DNA of 64,000 nucleotides from Taxillus chinensis (GCA_023512835.1 CM042091.1:18617506-18681505), one strand, 5' to 3'. Counted from the stretch's first letter, positions 11,033-23,110 are shown. Numbers and translations are program-made. The notes: generated from the sequence alone by a model not told the origin.

Positions 11033-11544
11033 GAATACAAATAACCAACTCTCATGAATTGATTAAATTACTTTTGAGAATTTGAATCAAGAGTTCCAAT
11101 GCTAAGAGTGTCGAAAATAATTTTCTAAGTGTTGTGTGTGCGTGAGACCAAGATCAAATATTACCCTTTAAAGAATCATCTTTCAATCTTTGGTGTGAAA
11201 AATTCAACATAATCCTTTTGTCAAGCTCTCCGTTGATCAACCACAATCAACAACAAGCTTGAAGAATACTCCACAAACTACTCTCGCTCTCAACTAGTTT
11301 GTCTGACAGTCATTTCTCCCAAGCAATAACTTTATGTTGTACTGTGGGAATATTCTTATCTCCATTTAAGTGTCTCAACATTAAATTATATGAAACATTT
11401 CAAATTTGTCTGTTAGTTCATTATCATTCCAATACTCTTTGTCTGTTTCTCATTTATTACAGAAGTACATTCATCCAATTCCTAAACTTTCTTTTACCTT
11501 CTAAATTTGTAAACGAGTTAAGCTTCCGTGAAAATCATTTATTC
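11033..11544 (+). repeat. unclassified direct repeat, copy 2 (pair with 8157-8669)
   Basis: This is the second copy of the 0.5-kb repeat. It ends at the same place as copy 1 (ATCATTTATTC), after which a C tract begins. The open frame that starts inside it at 11299 covers AT-rich non-coding text and is not supported as a gene. Confidence 0.75.
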
Positions 11545-11580
11545 CCACCCCCCCCCCCCCACACACACACACACACACAC
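11545..11580 (+). repeat. poly-C followed by (AC)n microsatellite
   Basis: Poly-C through 11560, then ten AC units at 11561-11580. Confidence 0.95.
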
Positions 11581-11657
11581 TCTAGACTCATTTTGGGATG
11601 TACAAAGTTTTTGATTTTTCATCAATACTCCTACTTCATATCATCAAAGATTTCTTA

Positions 11658-12059
11658 GAGCATTCACATAAATTTTCATATATACACATATTCCCTATAA
11701 TTAAAGAAACAATTTTAAGATTTTGGTAAAATGATTTTCCATCAGCTTCCCTAAAATATGATTTCAAAATAGAGAATGAATAATAAATTTATATTTAGGG
11801 AAGTATTATTAACTTTCATAAGTTTTTCCTATAATATTGTATATAGTTTTTAACACATGTGAATTTTTAAATGGTTATAATAAGTAAAAGAGAAAAAAAT
11901 AATAAAGAAAATATATAAAATTATTATTTTAATAGAATAGAGAAATTATAAGGAATGGAATATAGAAGCATTTTTGAAAATAAGAACATTTTAACATAAA
12001 ATTTTAGAGTGTCATTTTAAGTTAAATTTTAGAAGAAAAAAAATCCAATGTGAACGCTT
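11658..12059. mobile_element. Tourist-like MITE (PIF/Harbinger), 402 bp
   Basis: The ends are GAGCATTCACAT and, inverted, AAGCGTTCACAT, matching at 10 of 12 positions. TTA flanks both sides (11655-11657 and 12060-12062), the 3-bp target duplication of PIF/Harbinger elements. The interior is AT-rich with no coding sequence. A diverged relative is at 46136-46530. Confidence 0.75.
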
Positions 12060-12062
12060 TTA

Positions 12063-13073
12063 AGGAGTCATATATCAACGCATTTGTTATTTTATTTTGC
12101 TATTTTTGTTACATACAAATAAAACATATTTTTTTTCTTTTTTGTTGATCATAATGTTGTTTTATATTACAGTAAGTTATGTGAGTTCATTTCATATCAC
12201 CTTCATTTACCTTGTCGTTGGTAAAGGAATAAAAATGTAACTCATAAATCAGAAAATATATCATATATATGGAATAAAAAAATTCTACCCAAGTAATATT
12301 CATCTTTGACAACTAGACATATTATTCATTCATTCATTATTTATTTATTATACTAAAAAGGCTTCTTGTTGATAATAATTAAGTAAATGGGAATTCAATT
12401 TTTTTTTGTTCACTTTAATTTTTTACACTTAAAAATAAATTAAAAACCTTTGTGAGCAGTTTGGCAAGAAAATAATAATAAGATCTTCAAAAATAGTTTA
12501 AAGAGTAACAATCGATGTAAGATTACATTGAGGCTAAAGTATGTTGTTTTTTTGTAAATTCGGTAATGATTCAAGTGCTCACACTTAATAAATTGAGTGT
12601 TGTTTGTTGCATAGTCTTCTATTTTGTCTCCATTATTTTCTTTTCTTACTAAAGTTTGTTTGCCTTTCTTCTTTAAAATTGAGATACCCCTATACAATGC
12701 AGTGTCATATAATGTGACAAAAGATATACCTATCTAGACTTTCAATCTTATTCGTTACCCAACAAGCAATTTACTTATTCACTCATTAATAAATCAAGGG
12801 ATAGGGTTTGTGTAGAATCTAACAACCCATTAAAAATCAAGAGATACAGAATGGCTTATGGCTAACCATTACTGTCCAATGTTTTTCTCATCACGTTGGA
12901 TGGACCATTCTTTTCATTTATTCAGTCCATACTATTTGTTCCATTTATTCCAAGGTTGGATAGGCCCAAAAGGCATAGGTTTGGTTTGAATAACAACAAA
13001 ATACATTTTGAAGATTGAGACGAGCAAATGAGTTTGGTGTTTATTTTTAAATTTTCACTCACTTTCTACTTAA
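12063..13073. other. AT-rich intergenic DNA
   Basis: No convincing gene, element end or tandem repeat was found. The open frame at 12440-12697 on the minus strand has AT-driven composition and no recognisable domain. Confidence 0.6.
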
Positions 13074-13784
13074 ATATGTGTAATGACTCGCACTTGAGGC
13101 TCCAGATGACCTAAGGGTGTTATGGTAACTTCAAGTCATGATCTAATGGTAAAATTGTCTAATAAGTAGTTCAGGAATTTAATATTATTTATGTTAAATG
13201 GAAAATCGAGATTGAGTTAGTCAATGGCTTAATAGTACTTTACTTATCGCTTAATGGGTTAATTAATGAATTCGGAATAGAGTTATAGTAAGGTTAGAAG
13301 TTTTAAGTGATCAAGCTTCGTATTGGGTAAATGAGTCAGAGTTCTATGGGAGTTAGAACTCTTGGTTAGGAGAGGTACGACTCTATAAATAGGGAGGTCG
13401 TCTTTGGGGTTTTGGTTGTTGACCATATTTGATTGGGGGAGCTTAAGCTGTCATAAGGGAAGGGAGGAGAGAGAAATATCAAGCTCAAAGTTTTAAGGCA
13501 TTCTTTGGAGTTTAAGCGAGTGAAACCAGCTTATGTTCGATCGAGGTAGGTGGTTTTATCTTTCTACATTTCTCTTAGGGTTTAACCATAACAACGACAT
13601 AATTGAATAGGGTTAGGCATAGAATAAATAATTATGCATGTAACTGAGATAGAAAACCTAGACAACGATGTTCGATGTTCAAGGATGATGTTGGGAAGTT
13701 AGAAATTGAAGTTTATACACAAAGATCTAATAGATAAGGCATGAGCGTAGCATAAGGTATGGGACGATGTGGCGACATAGCTAG

Positions 13785-13995
13785 AGGAGTGCACGTGGCG
13801 ATCATGCTCATAGCGACGTGTAACACGTGCAAGTGGCGATGGTCGCCACGTGCACGACATGTGGATGTGGTGGGGTGGCGGCGTGCTCATGGTGACGTGT
13901 GGCACGTGCACGATACATGTATGTGGTGGGGTGGCGGAGTGCTCGTGCCAACGTATGGCATGTACATGTGGTGATGGTCACCACGTGCATCACCA
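13785..13995 (+). repeat. CACGTG-rich imperfect tandem repeats with hairpins inside the LTR
   Basis: Three imperfect units share GTGCTCATGGYGACGT, then GGCACGTGCAC, then a GTGGTGGGGTGGCG-like tail. Two self-complementary hairpins have a 3-bp TGG loop: arms GTGCAAGTGGCGA and TCGCCACGTGCAC near 13827-13855, and a similar pair near 13961-13990. CACGTG or near variants occur at least five times. Confidence 0.65.
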
Positions 13996-14173
13996 TGTGT
14001 GGTGGGTTCTGTTTAGTAAGGTTCTTCCTGACTCTTTAGTGTTGTTTGTACTGGTTAGGGGCCCTAATGGGGACCTTTAATTTGATATGTTGAACTTGCA
14101 TGCATGTTGGTTGTGAACTTATCTTGTTATATTCTTAAAGTGAATTTGTAGAGTAACTTTCCATTGAGATTGT

Positions 14174-14285
14174 GGTCCAGTAAAGGACAGTAGTCTAGTA
14201 AGGGACAATAGTTTGTAGTCCGATAGAGGACAATAGTCTAGTAAGGGACGAATAGCACATAGTTCGGTAAAGGACGGTAGCCCAA
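14174..14285 (+). repeat. degenerate repeats of a GTAAAGGACAGTAG motif in the LTR
   Basis: Five imperfect copies of a motif close to TCCGGTAAAGGACAGTAG occur here. A similar cluster is at the equivalent place in the LTR at 20640-22825 (22090-22190), so it is a conserved LTR subregion. Confidence 0.65.
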
Positions 14286-14565
14286 GTTAAGGCTAAGGTG
14301 TGGCTAGATACTAGAGCGTGAAAATGTACAGTTATGGTTTGAACTGTTATGATCTGTGTTTTGTTAATAACTAATGCTATGGTCAATGATAATTAAATTA
14401 AATGTTGTGTTACGTAATGAGGTTATGACCAAATGGTTAGTTGTGACCGATAATGTTATACTTTGATTATGAGTGAGTAGTATCACTTCACTCGCACATA
14501 GACACCAAGCATATAATATTAGGGAGATTAGCCTGGAGTAAAGTGTTGACTGACTTACCACCTAC

Positions 14566-15983
14566 TGATAACTGCATAATTTGTCATTAAATTTGCATGT
14601 AATTTATGGGCTTTAATTTAATATTTTATTGAATTGATGTATTTTTATAATGATTTTCTCCTATTTCAGTTATTTACTATTTTAATCACTTTTATAGATT
14701 TAATATTAATTTTGGTGGTTTTTAATGTTAAATTGATTATTCTAATTTTAATATTATTTCTTTGGGCTTAATTGGTAATTATACTAAGTGATTTTTGAGT
14801 TAATTGAATTATGGTTTTGAATTAATTGCTAATAATATGTAAAGGTGACCCAATTTTAATATTATTTCTTTTTGAATTATGGTTTTTAAGAAAGAATTAA
14901 TAGCATGTGGGGCCATTGTTTTGCATGATGCGTAAGAATGGAAAGAGAAATTGAGAAGAGATCGCATGGGGCCACGCGTGAATGAAAAGGAAAGAAAAAA
15001 AAGGCAACTACTATGTGATATTTTAACAGCCAATGCGACGTGAAGAGGAGACCCATGCCACGCAAGCCAATCATCTTTTCAAGCGTGAACCCTCCATTGA
15101 TCCATGCAACGCAGCCACACGCAACAAACCCAGGCGACGCGGGAAGAGACCCAACGTCGTCCAGCGTTGCATCCATCAATGCCCATCCATCTACCCAGTG
15201 CCGACTCCACCGCTCCAGCCCTGCAGCATTCCACCCACAGCCAATCCACGTGGGCTATCGTTCCATCACGCGCAGTAATTCATACTAGGTGCTTGGCATG
15301 ATACTGTCCCTATGTTTTATTTTCTATGAATTAATTTTCTGTATTTGATTTAACTTCAAATTTCGATTGTTATTTTGAATCTTGGTTCTTCAATTTAATA
15401 ATTTATTTAGATGTTATGGTTTGTAATTTGTTCCTCTATCTGTTTTAAATTCTTTACAATTAATTTGTGGTTGTAATTAATTGTGGATTGTTTAAAGTAT
15501 GATTTTTAATTGTAATTAATTCGCGGTTGCAGTTAATTAATTTTGAGATGTGAAGATTAATTTTCGTAGTGAACGATTTGGTCTTCCGAATGCAAAACAT
15601 AATCGTTCCTAGAATTGGTACGAGTTCAAGTCTGATCTCTAGTGTGAATTCATAATTTAATTATAATCATGGTGTCTTAGTTTAATTGAATTATGGGGCC
15701 TTAAATATGTTATTGTATTTTTAGAAGATAATAATAAATAATAATTAAAGTGAGAGGCTAAATCAATTGCGTCTTTAGTTAATTAGTTTTATTTATATAT
15801 TTAATTTTATTTTAATTTCCACAAACCCCCCAATTCTCTAACTTAGATTTTCTTTACTTTTCTTGAAGAATAAGTTAAATTAAATTTTATAAGTCCCCCG
15901 GTTAGTAAACGACTTATGTTACCCCTATGCTATACTTAGTTTAAATTTTATTTGAAGTGTGTGTACGACAAATGCCCTTATCA
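14566..15983 (+). repeat. family B solo LTR nested in family A LTR (1,418 bp)
   Basis: The ends TGATAA and TTATCA are perfect inverted termini, with CCTAC on both sides (14561-14565 and 15984-15988). The host LTR text resumes exactly across the insertion (CACCTACTGA, then CACCTACTAA). Two more copies are at 23555-25645 and 54001-55383 in the opposite orientation. The 23555 copy has a polypurine tract next to its TGATAA end, which identifies the sequence as an LTR. Overlapping frames at 15033-15301 are not coding. Confidence 0.9.
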
Positions 15984-16399
15984 CCTACTAAGTACTTAGG
16001 CTCGTACCTATTTCATTGATCCTTTTGCAGGTACGGACAAAGACTAAAGATATTCTAGAGGGTTATCTAATAAAGTTCTTTGTTTAATGTTAATGTGTTT
16101 AAACTTTAGACATTTGGTTTATTTTTCTCGAACAAGGGTTCGTGGACTTTGTAAACAGTTTACTTAAGATTGATTATGTGGATTGATTTGGATTGTTCCT
16201 CATTTGTGATTATTTGTCATTCTTCTTGGAAATATAAGTCACACCCCCTATTGTGTGACAATACTATTGGATTTGAGACATCATCCATTTTGTAGTCTCT
16301 ATTAGGTGTTAAACACCAATCCTTTGACCCCTAGTGTGCATGCATGTGACAGTCACGTGCTCAATTTCAGGTTACCAAGAATGGGGATGTGACAATATG

Positions 16400-16972
16400 A
16401 ATATGGATGGATATGGCTCAAAATTGTCCAAATCTAAAGTCAATTTAAATTAAAACATTATGGTATCCATGGATTACGAATGCCTGTATTTTCCCCATCC
16501 ATCCAAATAATCCCTTGAATTATTTACAAAAACACCATGTCATTTACTCATCACAAAACATTGTTAAATTCAATTTTGATCGAATTAGACATGCATGCTC
16601 AATTTATATTGGTTTTTTATATCCCCCTCCCTCCATTTTTATATCATTTTATATAGCAATCAAAAGTCAAGACTATTAATCCGAGAAGCGTGCAACATGG
16701 ATGAGTTTCTCCTAAAGTTTTCACCTGTCAATGAGCCAACCCTAACTTTCAATTGTCATGGAACTGGTCTTGAATAATAGAGGTGGAAATTTGAAGAATG
16801 ATATAATTGACTGTGTTCAATTTTTGCGATAAACGTTGGATATATAGACATAACCATGTTCAGATTGTAAGCTAATATAATCAATAATGGTCAACGCATA
16901 ATACGATTTCCTAACTCTGATTACAATTGATGTTTTGTATTTTTGTATTTTTGTTATTTTATTATGTTTTTA
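16400..16972. other. unassigned AT-rich DNA
   Basis: No gene or repeat boundary is recognised between the solo LTR and the ATT microsatellite. Confidence 0.5.

Positions 16973-17032
<60 letters not shown>
16973..17032 (+). repeat. (ATT)n microsatellite
   Basis: About 20 TTA/ATT units in an almost perfect run. It makes artificial poly-Ile and poly-Asn stretches in overlapping frames. Confidence 0.97.
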
Positions 17033-17084
17033 GTCCCCTTTTTGTCTGTCTGAAGCCGAAGCCAGCACACATGTAAGATTCATC

Positions 17085-17900
17085 ATATCTGCCCAAAGCC
17101 AGCGCCACTATGCCGTCCAAGTAGGAATTTTTCTCTCTCAACATAAGCATGTTCTAGATCTCCTAGCAAAAATTAGTAACTTAACTTGTGAACCTGCAAA
17201 TACTCCTATTAAGGTGAACTATGGTTTAAGTATCTATCACAATCAGGTACCCATGAACAAGGATAGATATCAATGGTTAATAAGGAAATTAATTTATTTG
17301 ACTTAGTCTAAACCTGATATTTCATATGCAGGTAATGTTGTGAGTCAATTCATGCATAATTTAAGTGATTGACATAAGGGTATTATGAATCGTATTCTAG
17401 CATATTTGAAGTCTTCTCCAGATAAAGATATTATGTTTTCTAAGCATGGACACCAAGACATTATATGATAACTTCTGTGTATATGGCAGTTGTATGTGGT
17501 AATTTGGTAACTTAGAGAAGTAAGAAATAGAATATGGTTTCTTTGTCTAGTATAGAAGTTGAATATCAAGTTCTTCATCATGCTACTATAGAACTCATGT
17601 AGTTGTGTATTAATTATTTTGCATGATATTGGTTATGGCTATCAAAAGCCGATAATGCTTTTTTGTGATAATATAACTACCATTAAGATAATTAATAATC
17701 CAGTGCAATAAAATCGAACCAAGCATGTTAAACTCGACAAAAAATACAACAAAGATAATCTAAATTTTAGTATAATGAAGGTTTCCTATATTACAAGGGC
17801 GGATCACAACTTGGTGATATGATAACACATGCAGTTACTAGTGTTCCTTTTTACACATCTTTATCCAAATTGGGCATGTGTAATATTTATACACTAACTT
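17085..17900 (+). pseudogene. copia RT C-terminus and RNase H, heavily decayed
   Basis: The plus strand encodes VGIFLSQHKHVLDLLAK at about 17118-17170, then RKLIYLT and SKPDISYA, the usual RT-to-RNase H bridge of copia elements. RNase H text (VSLSSIEVEYQ near 17530, then a TKHVKLD block near 17727) follows with many stops. Word choice resembles the Ale/Retrofit group, but this is uncertain. A polypurine tract at 17901 comes next, so this is the 3' end of a 5'-truncated element. Confidence 0.8.
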
Positions 17901-18075
17901 AAGGGGGAGAGTTGGAATCAGCTTCCAATTATATAACTTGTCTAATATTTGCAATTATTTGATGTGTATTTAGTTTTCTTTTAGGTTTTCTCTATTGTAT
18001 ATATATATAAGTATTGTAATCTCTCAAACAATAATAAGAAAGAGTTATTTTTCTCTACTCTTTTCTATTTTTTAT
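17901..18075 (+). repeat. polypurine tract and short 3' LTR of the decayed copia element
   Basis: AAGGGGGAGA at 17901-17910 is a typical copia polypurine tract and lies just after RNase H. The following TTGGAATCAGC would be an LTR start that has lost its first bases. The LTR's right end is not clear; I place it near 18075, after a TATATATATAAG box and an AATAATAAGAAAG stretch. Confidence 0.6.
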
Positions 18076-19071
18076 TATTTATTAAGATTATAAAAAAATC
18101 AAATAAAATATATTAAAATCATTAATAAATCATCTTTCATTAAAAAATGAATGAAAAAATAAGACATCATTAAGGAAAATTTAGAATTTTGTTAACGACA
18201 AATTATTCCTTAGTAAGCTTATCAAAAACTCAATGAGTTTTTGATAATTTGAAGAAAACCTAAGGTTAATTTGTAAGTTTCCAAAAGTTTATTACTTTTT
18301 TTCATAAATTTTTAGGAGTAATTTTATCTAATGTTAATTTTCAACTAGTTTATTTACATATGCCTAAAGGTGATTTTTTATATATTAATTTCAAAAACAC
18401 AAGTAACATTTTGATGATTTTGTAAATATAATAGAGATGGCTATATATGGTACTTTATAAAATCTCTATTAATTATTTGACATTTTATTAATTAAAAATA
18501 GGATAAATCTAGTTTATGGTCACTCAACTAAATGTGGCAGTGATTGAATGCATGACTCTCATGGGAGTCATACTAATTTTAACCATGTAATCAAAGAAAC
18601 AAACATCAATAATAAACCTAAAATATTTTAAAGGAATTATAAAAATATTTAAATGTCAAACATAAAAATTAATAATAATATTTAAATATGTATTATACTA
18701 ATTTTTAATCCACAAAAAAAGTTAATATAAATGACTCATGAAACCACTTTAACTTGTATATATTAATATGTGAGGTTTAAATTTATCAAGGTTATTTTTT
18801 GCTTTGTGGTTAAATATTCATTTTACTTGTGTTAACTTTCTATTTAAATTTGACTTAAACGGTTGGATGCTATGAAAAATAAAAATAATTATTTATTTAT
18901 TAAAAATAATAGTTACTGTATGCTTGGTTGCTATGAAAACATATGAAAGTCAAGAAAAGTTATCGAAAAAATAACACGGTATATATGCTTAATGCCTTGT
19001 TTTGAAAATTCGATTTCGTTTTTAAAAACTAAAAAATGTTGGGCTCCATACGGACATTCGATCTTTTGTAC
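18076..19071. other. AT-rich intergenic DNA
   Basis: No gene, microsatellite or element end recognised. Confidence 0.6.
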
Positions 19072-19079
19072 GTCTTTTG

Positions 19080-19316
19080 TAGGGATGTCAAAACCAATCT
19101 GATCTGCCCTATAAGCTATCGGGTTGGGTTTGTGTCTTGTCCAACCCGCCCCGATCTTGGTTTTTTTAAATATAATGCAAAAAATGATGACATGACCTGA
19201 TCCAAATTGCTCAAACCCCCGAGTCTGGTCAGGTTTGGGTTGGAATAAATAAATATTTTCAGGTTAGACTCGAGTTGGGTAGTACTCGAGTCTGACCCGA
19301 CCTATTGCCATCCCTA
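19080..19316. mobile_element. hAT-like MITE, 237 bp
   Basis: It starts TAGGGATGTCAA and ends TTGCCATCCCTA, giving inverted termini. Flanking 8-mers GTCTTTTG and GTCTTCTA agree at six of eight positions, consistent with an aged hAT target duplication. The interior is rich in GACCCGACC and GGTTGGG text and has no coding capacity. Confidence 0.75.
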
Positions 19317-19324
19317 GTCTTCTA

Positions 19325-19729
19325 TTTTGAATTCAGATTCGTTTTGCAAAATTAATGATGTTTTTGGTTGTTTTTGAAAACTTGTTTGACAGTTTTTCGG
19401 ATATGACCTAGGATTTGAAAACAAATTCATTACTGTTTTATTTTATAATCGATCTATATAGACTTCCTTATTCCATGCATACTTATCGTTATTTTATTTT
19501 ATGATAAGTTATAAGCTAGTGTCATTTATGACAGCATCATGTAATTGGTTGGAATTTTTACTAGAAACCCAAGAGGAAAGGCATAACCAATATTTTATTT
19601 GCAGCTCAAAACACCCCTCTCTCTCTCTCTCTCTAGTTAACTAATTAATGATCTTCAATTGGGATGGTGTATTCTCTGCATGTGGGGTCTTCAACTTAAT
19701 GCCACAAAATTACATTTTCTTGTTTAAAA
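19325..19729. other. unassigned AT-rich DNA with a short (CT)n
   Basis: Apart from a (CT)n run at about 19615-19635, no feature is recognised. Confidence 0.5.
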
Positions 19730-19852
19730 GTAATTCCAACTCTATTTTTGTATTTTATATTTACATGTAAAGAAAATTTTACATGTAGAGAGACTTTTTT
19801 AAGTTTAACGCCAACAACATTATTTATTTTATATGTATTTATTAGGGATGGC

Positions 19853-20086
19853 AATTCTGGCCCGACCCATCCCGACCCACTCTGACCCGGGCTCTTTTTT
19901 ATCGCCCCACCCCACCCCGACCCGACATTTTAATAAATTTTTTATCAGTTTTGCCTTTAAATACCCACCCCATGATCACCCCGACCCGCTGCACTCATTA
20001 GTCCCGCCCTTCCCTGACCCGAACTCATCCGGAGCAGGTTCGGGTCACCCACTACCCGGTCCCGATCCGCCCCGTTGCCATCCCTA
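19853..20086. mobile_element. hAT-like MITE, 234 bp, same family as 19080-19316
   Basis: The termini are TAGGGATGGCAA and TTGCCATCCCTA, a perfect 12-bp inverted pair. Flanks GTATTTAT and ATATTTAT match at seven of eight positions. The interior is dominated by CCCGACCC-type text. The open frame at 19833-20087 simply reads through the repeats. Confidence 0.82.
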
Positions 20087-20094
20087 ATATTTAT

Positions 20095-20639
20095 GTTAAA
20101 ATAAAAAAAATTCAAAACCCAAACACATCTCGTCTCTTAGCCGACACGCAGCTCCTCCCTCACCTAGCGTCGCGCAGTGGCACCCCTGCCCGATGTAGTG
20201 CATAGCCCCCCCAACTCATCAGTTAAAGGTTGAAATGAGTGAAAATGAATGAATAAATAAATAAATAAAACCCATTTCAACGTTTGCTAAGAAATGAACA
20301 AACTTAACAGAGCCAGTCATAACAATAATTTTTTTTCTTCGAATAAATTTAAATTTTTTTAATAGAAATGGAACTAACTTGGGCGAGTGTTGGGCAGTGA
20401 GGACTCAGAGTAGTGGCTCAGTTTTTGGTATGGGTTGGGGCTAGAAGATCCACACAGCGAGGATCTTGGCGGGCGCCCTTCAATAGCAAGAACTTGCACG
20501 TGTCGCGGTGAGGATCCACATGGTGGAGATCCTCCCCCTGTTATTCATTGTGCCCGCGGACAACGAGGTAACGAACGGGTTGGCGATGGAGATGGAAAGG
20601 AAGGCGAGGAGCAATAGTGGGAGGGCAATGAGGAGGAAG
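20095..20639. other. interior of the DNA transposon, no gene supported
   Basis: AT-rich text changes to GC-richer text from about 20400. The 60-codon frame at 20435-20617 has no recognisable domain, and I see no promoter or splice structure. Confidence 0.4.
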
Positions 20640-22825
20640 TGTAATATCTCGTACCCGAAATAGGCTAAAAGATAGTTTGTATTTGGTTTGAAAACGTTAG
20701 TTTGGTTTTGTAGCTGAAAATATGATCATTTAGACTTTAAATGGGTCTTATTTGGTATGTAGATGAACCAAGGGTATTTTAGTAATATCCAGTGACAATT
20801 TAAGGGATAAATCAGTCAATTCAACTATTTTATGATTTAATATTACTAATATTAAAAGAAAATTTGGGATTTAACTTAATTAAGGGCATTTTTATATTTT
20901 AATGACTTAAAATGGGAGTTTTATTGGAAAAAATAAGCTTAATTAAATAGGGTTACTTCTGGGCAAGAAATCAGTATTTTAATGCAATTAGAGGTCTTAT
21001 AAGATAAGAGGATAAACTCTATAAATAGGAGGCTTATCCTAGAAGAATTAATTGTTGATTCTTTACGCTTTGGAGAGCCTTAACTGTCTGATAAGCCAAA
21101 GAGGAGAGAGAAAGGCGAAAGCTCAAAGCTTTAAGGCATTTCCAAGTTTTGGCAAGCTAGTGTCTTCCAAGATATTCAAGGTAGGTGTTTCTATCCATTC
21201 TACATCTCTCTTAGGATCCTATGACTTAAGTTTGGCCTAGATTAGAGATTTAAACAGAGAACGTACAATTTTGCATGTAACTGAGATAGGGAGCCTTAAT
21301 AAAGATGTTTGACGTTTAAAGTTAATGTTCAGGATTTATAAATCATTTTAGGGTGGATTCTTCGTATGTCGGAACTATATGAATAGTTCGGTCGATGAAC
21401 AATGTTGATTAGGTGAACAGTAAAGTGGTCAGGTGAAGTTAATTTTTATATTGATGAAATATTTGCAGTATTTTGATGAACTTTCCCTTCTAGTTCGGTG
21501 AAATTTTAGGTGGTCAGGTGAATAGTAAGTGGTCAGGTGAAGTTAATTTTTATACGGACAAAATATTCACGGTATTTTGATTAACTTTCCCTTCTGGTCG
21601 GGTGAAATTTGGGGTGGTCGGGTGAACAGTATTGTGGTCGGATAAACAATAACTTGATCAGATGATTTTCCTGATATTTTTATTGGATAGCCAGTTAAAA
21701 ACCCTTCGAAACGGTAGGTATTATAAGCCAATTGGAGGTTTGTAGAATTAGTTATGATTTTTTTAAGTTAGGACAAAATCTGTACTATTTTATTAACTTG
21801 TTTTGCTTCTTTTAGCCTGTTAATGGAAATTTAAGTTCAAAACCTTTAGAGGGAAACCCTAATGAATGTTTGAGGATTGTAGTGTATCTTTTATTGTTAT
21901 AATTTATATGTATATATTTTATTTTATACTGAAAATATGTTCGTAATGATTATACACTAGTATTGTTATACTGCATATGTTATGTATTGATTGTGATGAT
22001 ATGAAATTTCCTAATTTAATATATTGGACTTGTAATATTGATATTGTTGATATGTATTATTGTTATATAGTAACTATATTTGTTGTGATGAGGTCCGGTA
22101 AAGGACAGTAGTATGGTTAAGGACAAAAGTGTACGATGGATTCGGTCAAGGACATTGGTGCAGTAAAGCACAGTGAGCACGATAAAGTACAAATATGAAT
22201 TGTTTTGATGTGACCTATGTGATGATATGAGTTGTAATATGGTATAATTTATGATATTGTGATAGGGCGGTATGATGGATATGGTTGCCTGTTTAGTGGT
22301 TTGTATTCTAATTTGTATTGTTATGTGCCGCATTAACATCTAATAACTCTCATTACACATGTACACTTGTACACATGACATTTAGTATTAGTAGTTCATT
22401 GTTGAGAGTTGGTGAGGAGTGGTAGATCACCTACTGAGCTTTATGCTCACCCTTACCCGTTGATTTGTTTTCTCCAGGTATTGACAGGAACTGGCGATGG
22501 GTTGCGCTACTCAGCAGAGTATTTATTTAATGTATGAATTTTGTTAAATGTTGTTTTTATTGGATCGTAATCCCAGATAAGGGTCTGTGGATAGTTGTAA
22601 GAATTGATTGAGTTTACGTAATGATTTTTATAATATACTTATAATGGTTGTTTGGTATTTGGAAAAGTACTTCTATACCCTTGATGTATGTTTGTATAGG
22701 GAATTTGGACAGCACCCGCTTGTATGTCCCTCATAGGTGCTAGTCACCAACCCCTTGACCGTTCGGGTGCAGGCATGAGGAAGTCACATGTTCAGTTTTG
22801 GCTCTCTAAAATCGGGGATGTGACA
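20640..22825 (+). repeat. family A solo LTR with perfect target duplications (2,186 bp)
   Basis: It runs from TGTAATATCTCG to GGGGATGTGACA. GGAAG flanks both sides (20635-20639 and 22826-22830). A TATA box (CTATAAATAGG near 21019) precedes blocks shared with 13079-16394. The last 150 bp (CTCATAGGTGCTAGTCACCAA, CCCTTGACC, TTCGGGTGCAGGCATG) match, inverted, the U5 end of the chromodomain element's LTR at 35569, linking this solo LTR to that lineage. Confidence 0.9.
21360..21660 (+). repeat. imperfect tandem duplication within the solo LTR
   Basis: A segment reading GTGGTCAGGTGAAGTTAATTTTTATA and onward (about 21425-21500) is repeated at about 21530-21605, with GTGAACAG/GTGAATAG motifs between. 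Confidence 0.65.
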
Positions 22826-22830
22826 GGAAG

Positions 22831-23110
22831 CGCCAATCAAGATTTGAATCGAAGTGCATAAAGTACATGATGGTGGTGGTGTTGCTAGGGCATTGAGAGA
22901 GAATAGAGATGGGAGAGCCTTGAGAGAGAAACAGGAGAGGAGAGAGAAAATTTAAAAAACAATAAAATAATATGTGAATAATGAATAGTAACTCTTCAAA
23001 TATGAAGAATTATTGTAATATTTTTCAAATGTAGAGTCATATGAAGAGCCTGTTGGAGCATAAATTTATAATTTTACTCTTTACATGTAGATAATACATA
23101 GTGAGTTGGA
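22831..23110. other. right arm of the interrupted DNA transposon
   Basis: GA-rich text (GAGAGAGAAACAGGAG) is followed by AT-rich text and the right terminal inverted repeat. No gene. Confidence 0.4.

Larger units (their letters stand above)
13079..16394 (+). repeat. family A solo LTR with perfect target duplications, interrupted
   Basis: It runs from TGTAATGACTCG to GGGGATGTGACA. ATATG occurs directly on both sides (13074-13078 and 16395-16399). A TATA box (CTATAAATAG, 13382-13391) is followed by transcribed-region blocks shared with 20640-22825 (CTACATTTCTCTTAGG, CATGTAACTGAGATAG). Removing the nested LTR at 14566-15983 leaves about 1.89 kb. It is called solo because no internal region is present and both ends keep the same duplication. 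Confidence 0.9.

Noticed and set aside
8157..11544. The 0.5-kb repeats as LTRs of one element
   Set aside because: No TG...CA ends, primer site or polypurine tract at either copy; kept only as an unclassified repeat.
13699..14080. Overlapping frames rich in His, Cys and Trp
   Set aside because: They read CACGTG and GTGGTGGGG repeats inside a solo LTR.
16935..17306. Frame with a poly-Ile stretch, resembling a membrane protein
   Set aside because: The poly-Ile comes from the ATT microsatellite; the rest is copia RT.
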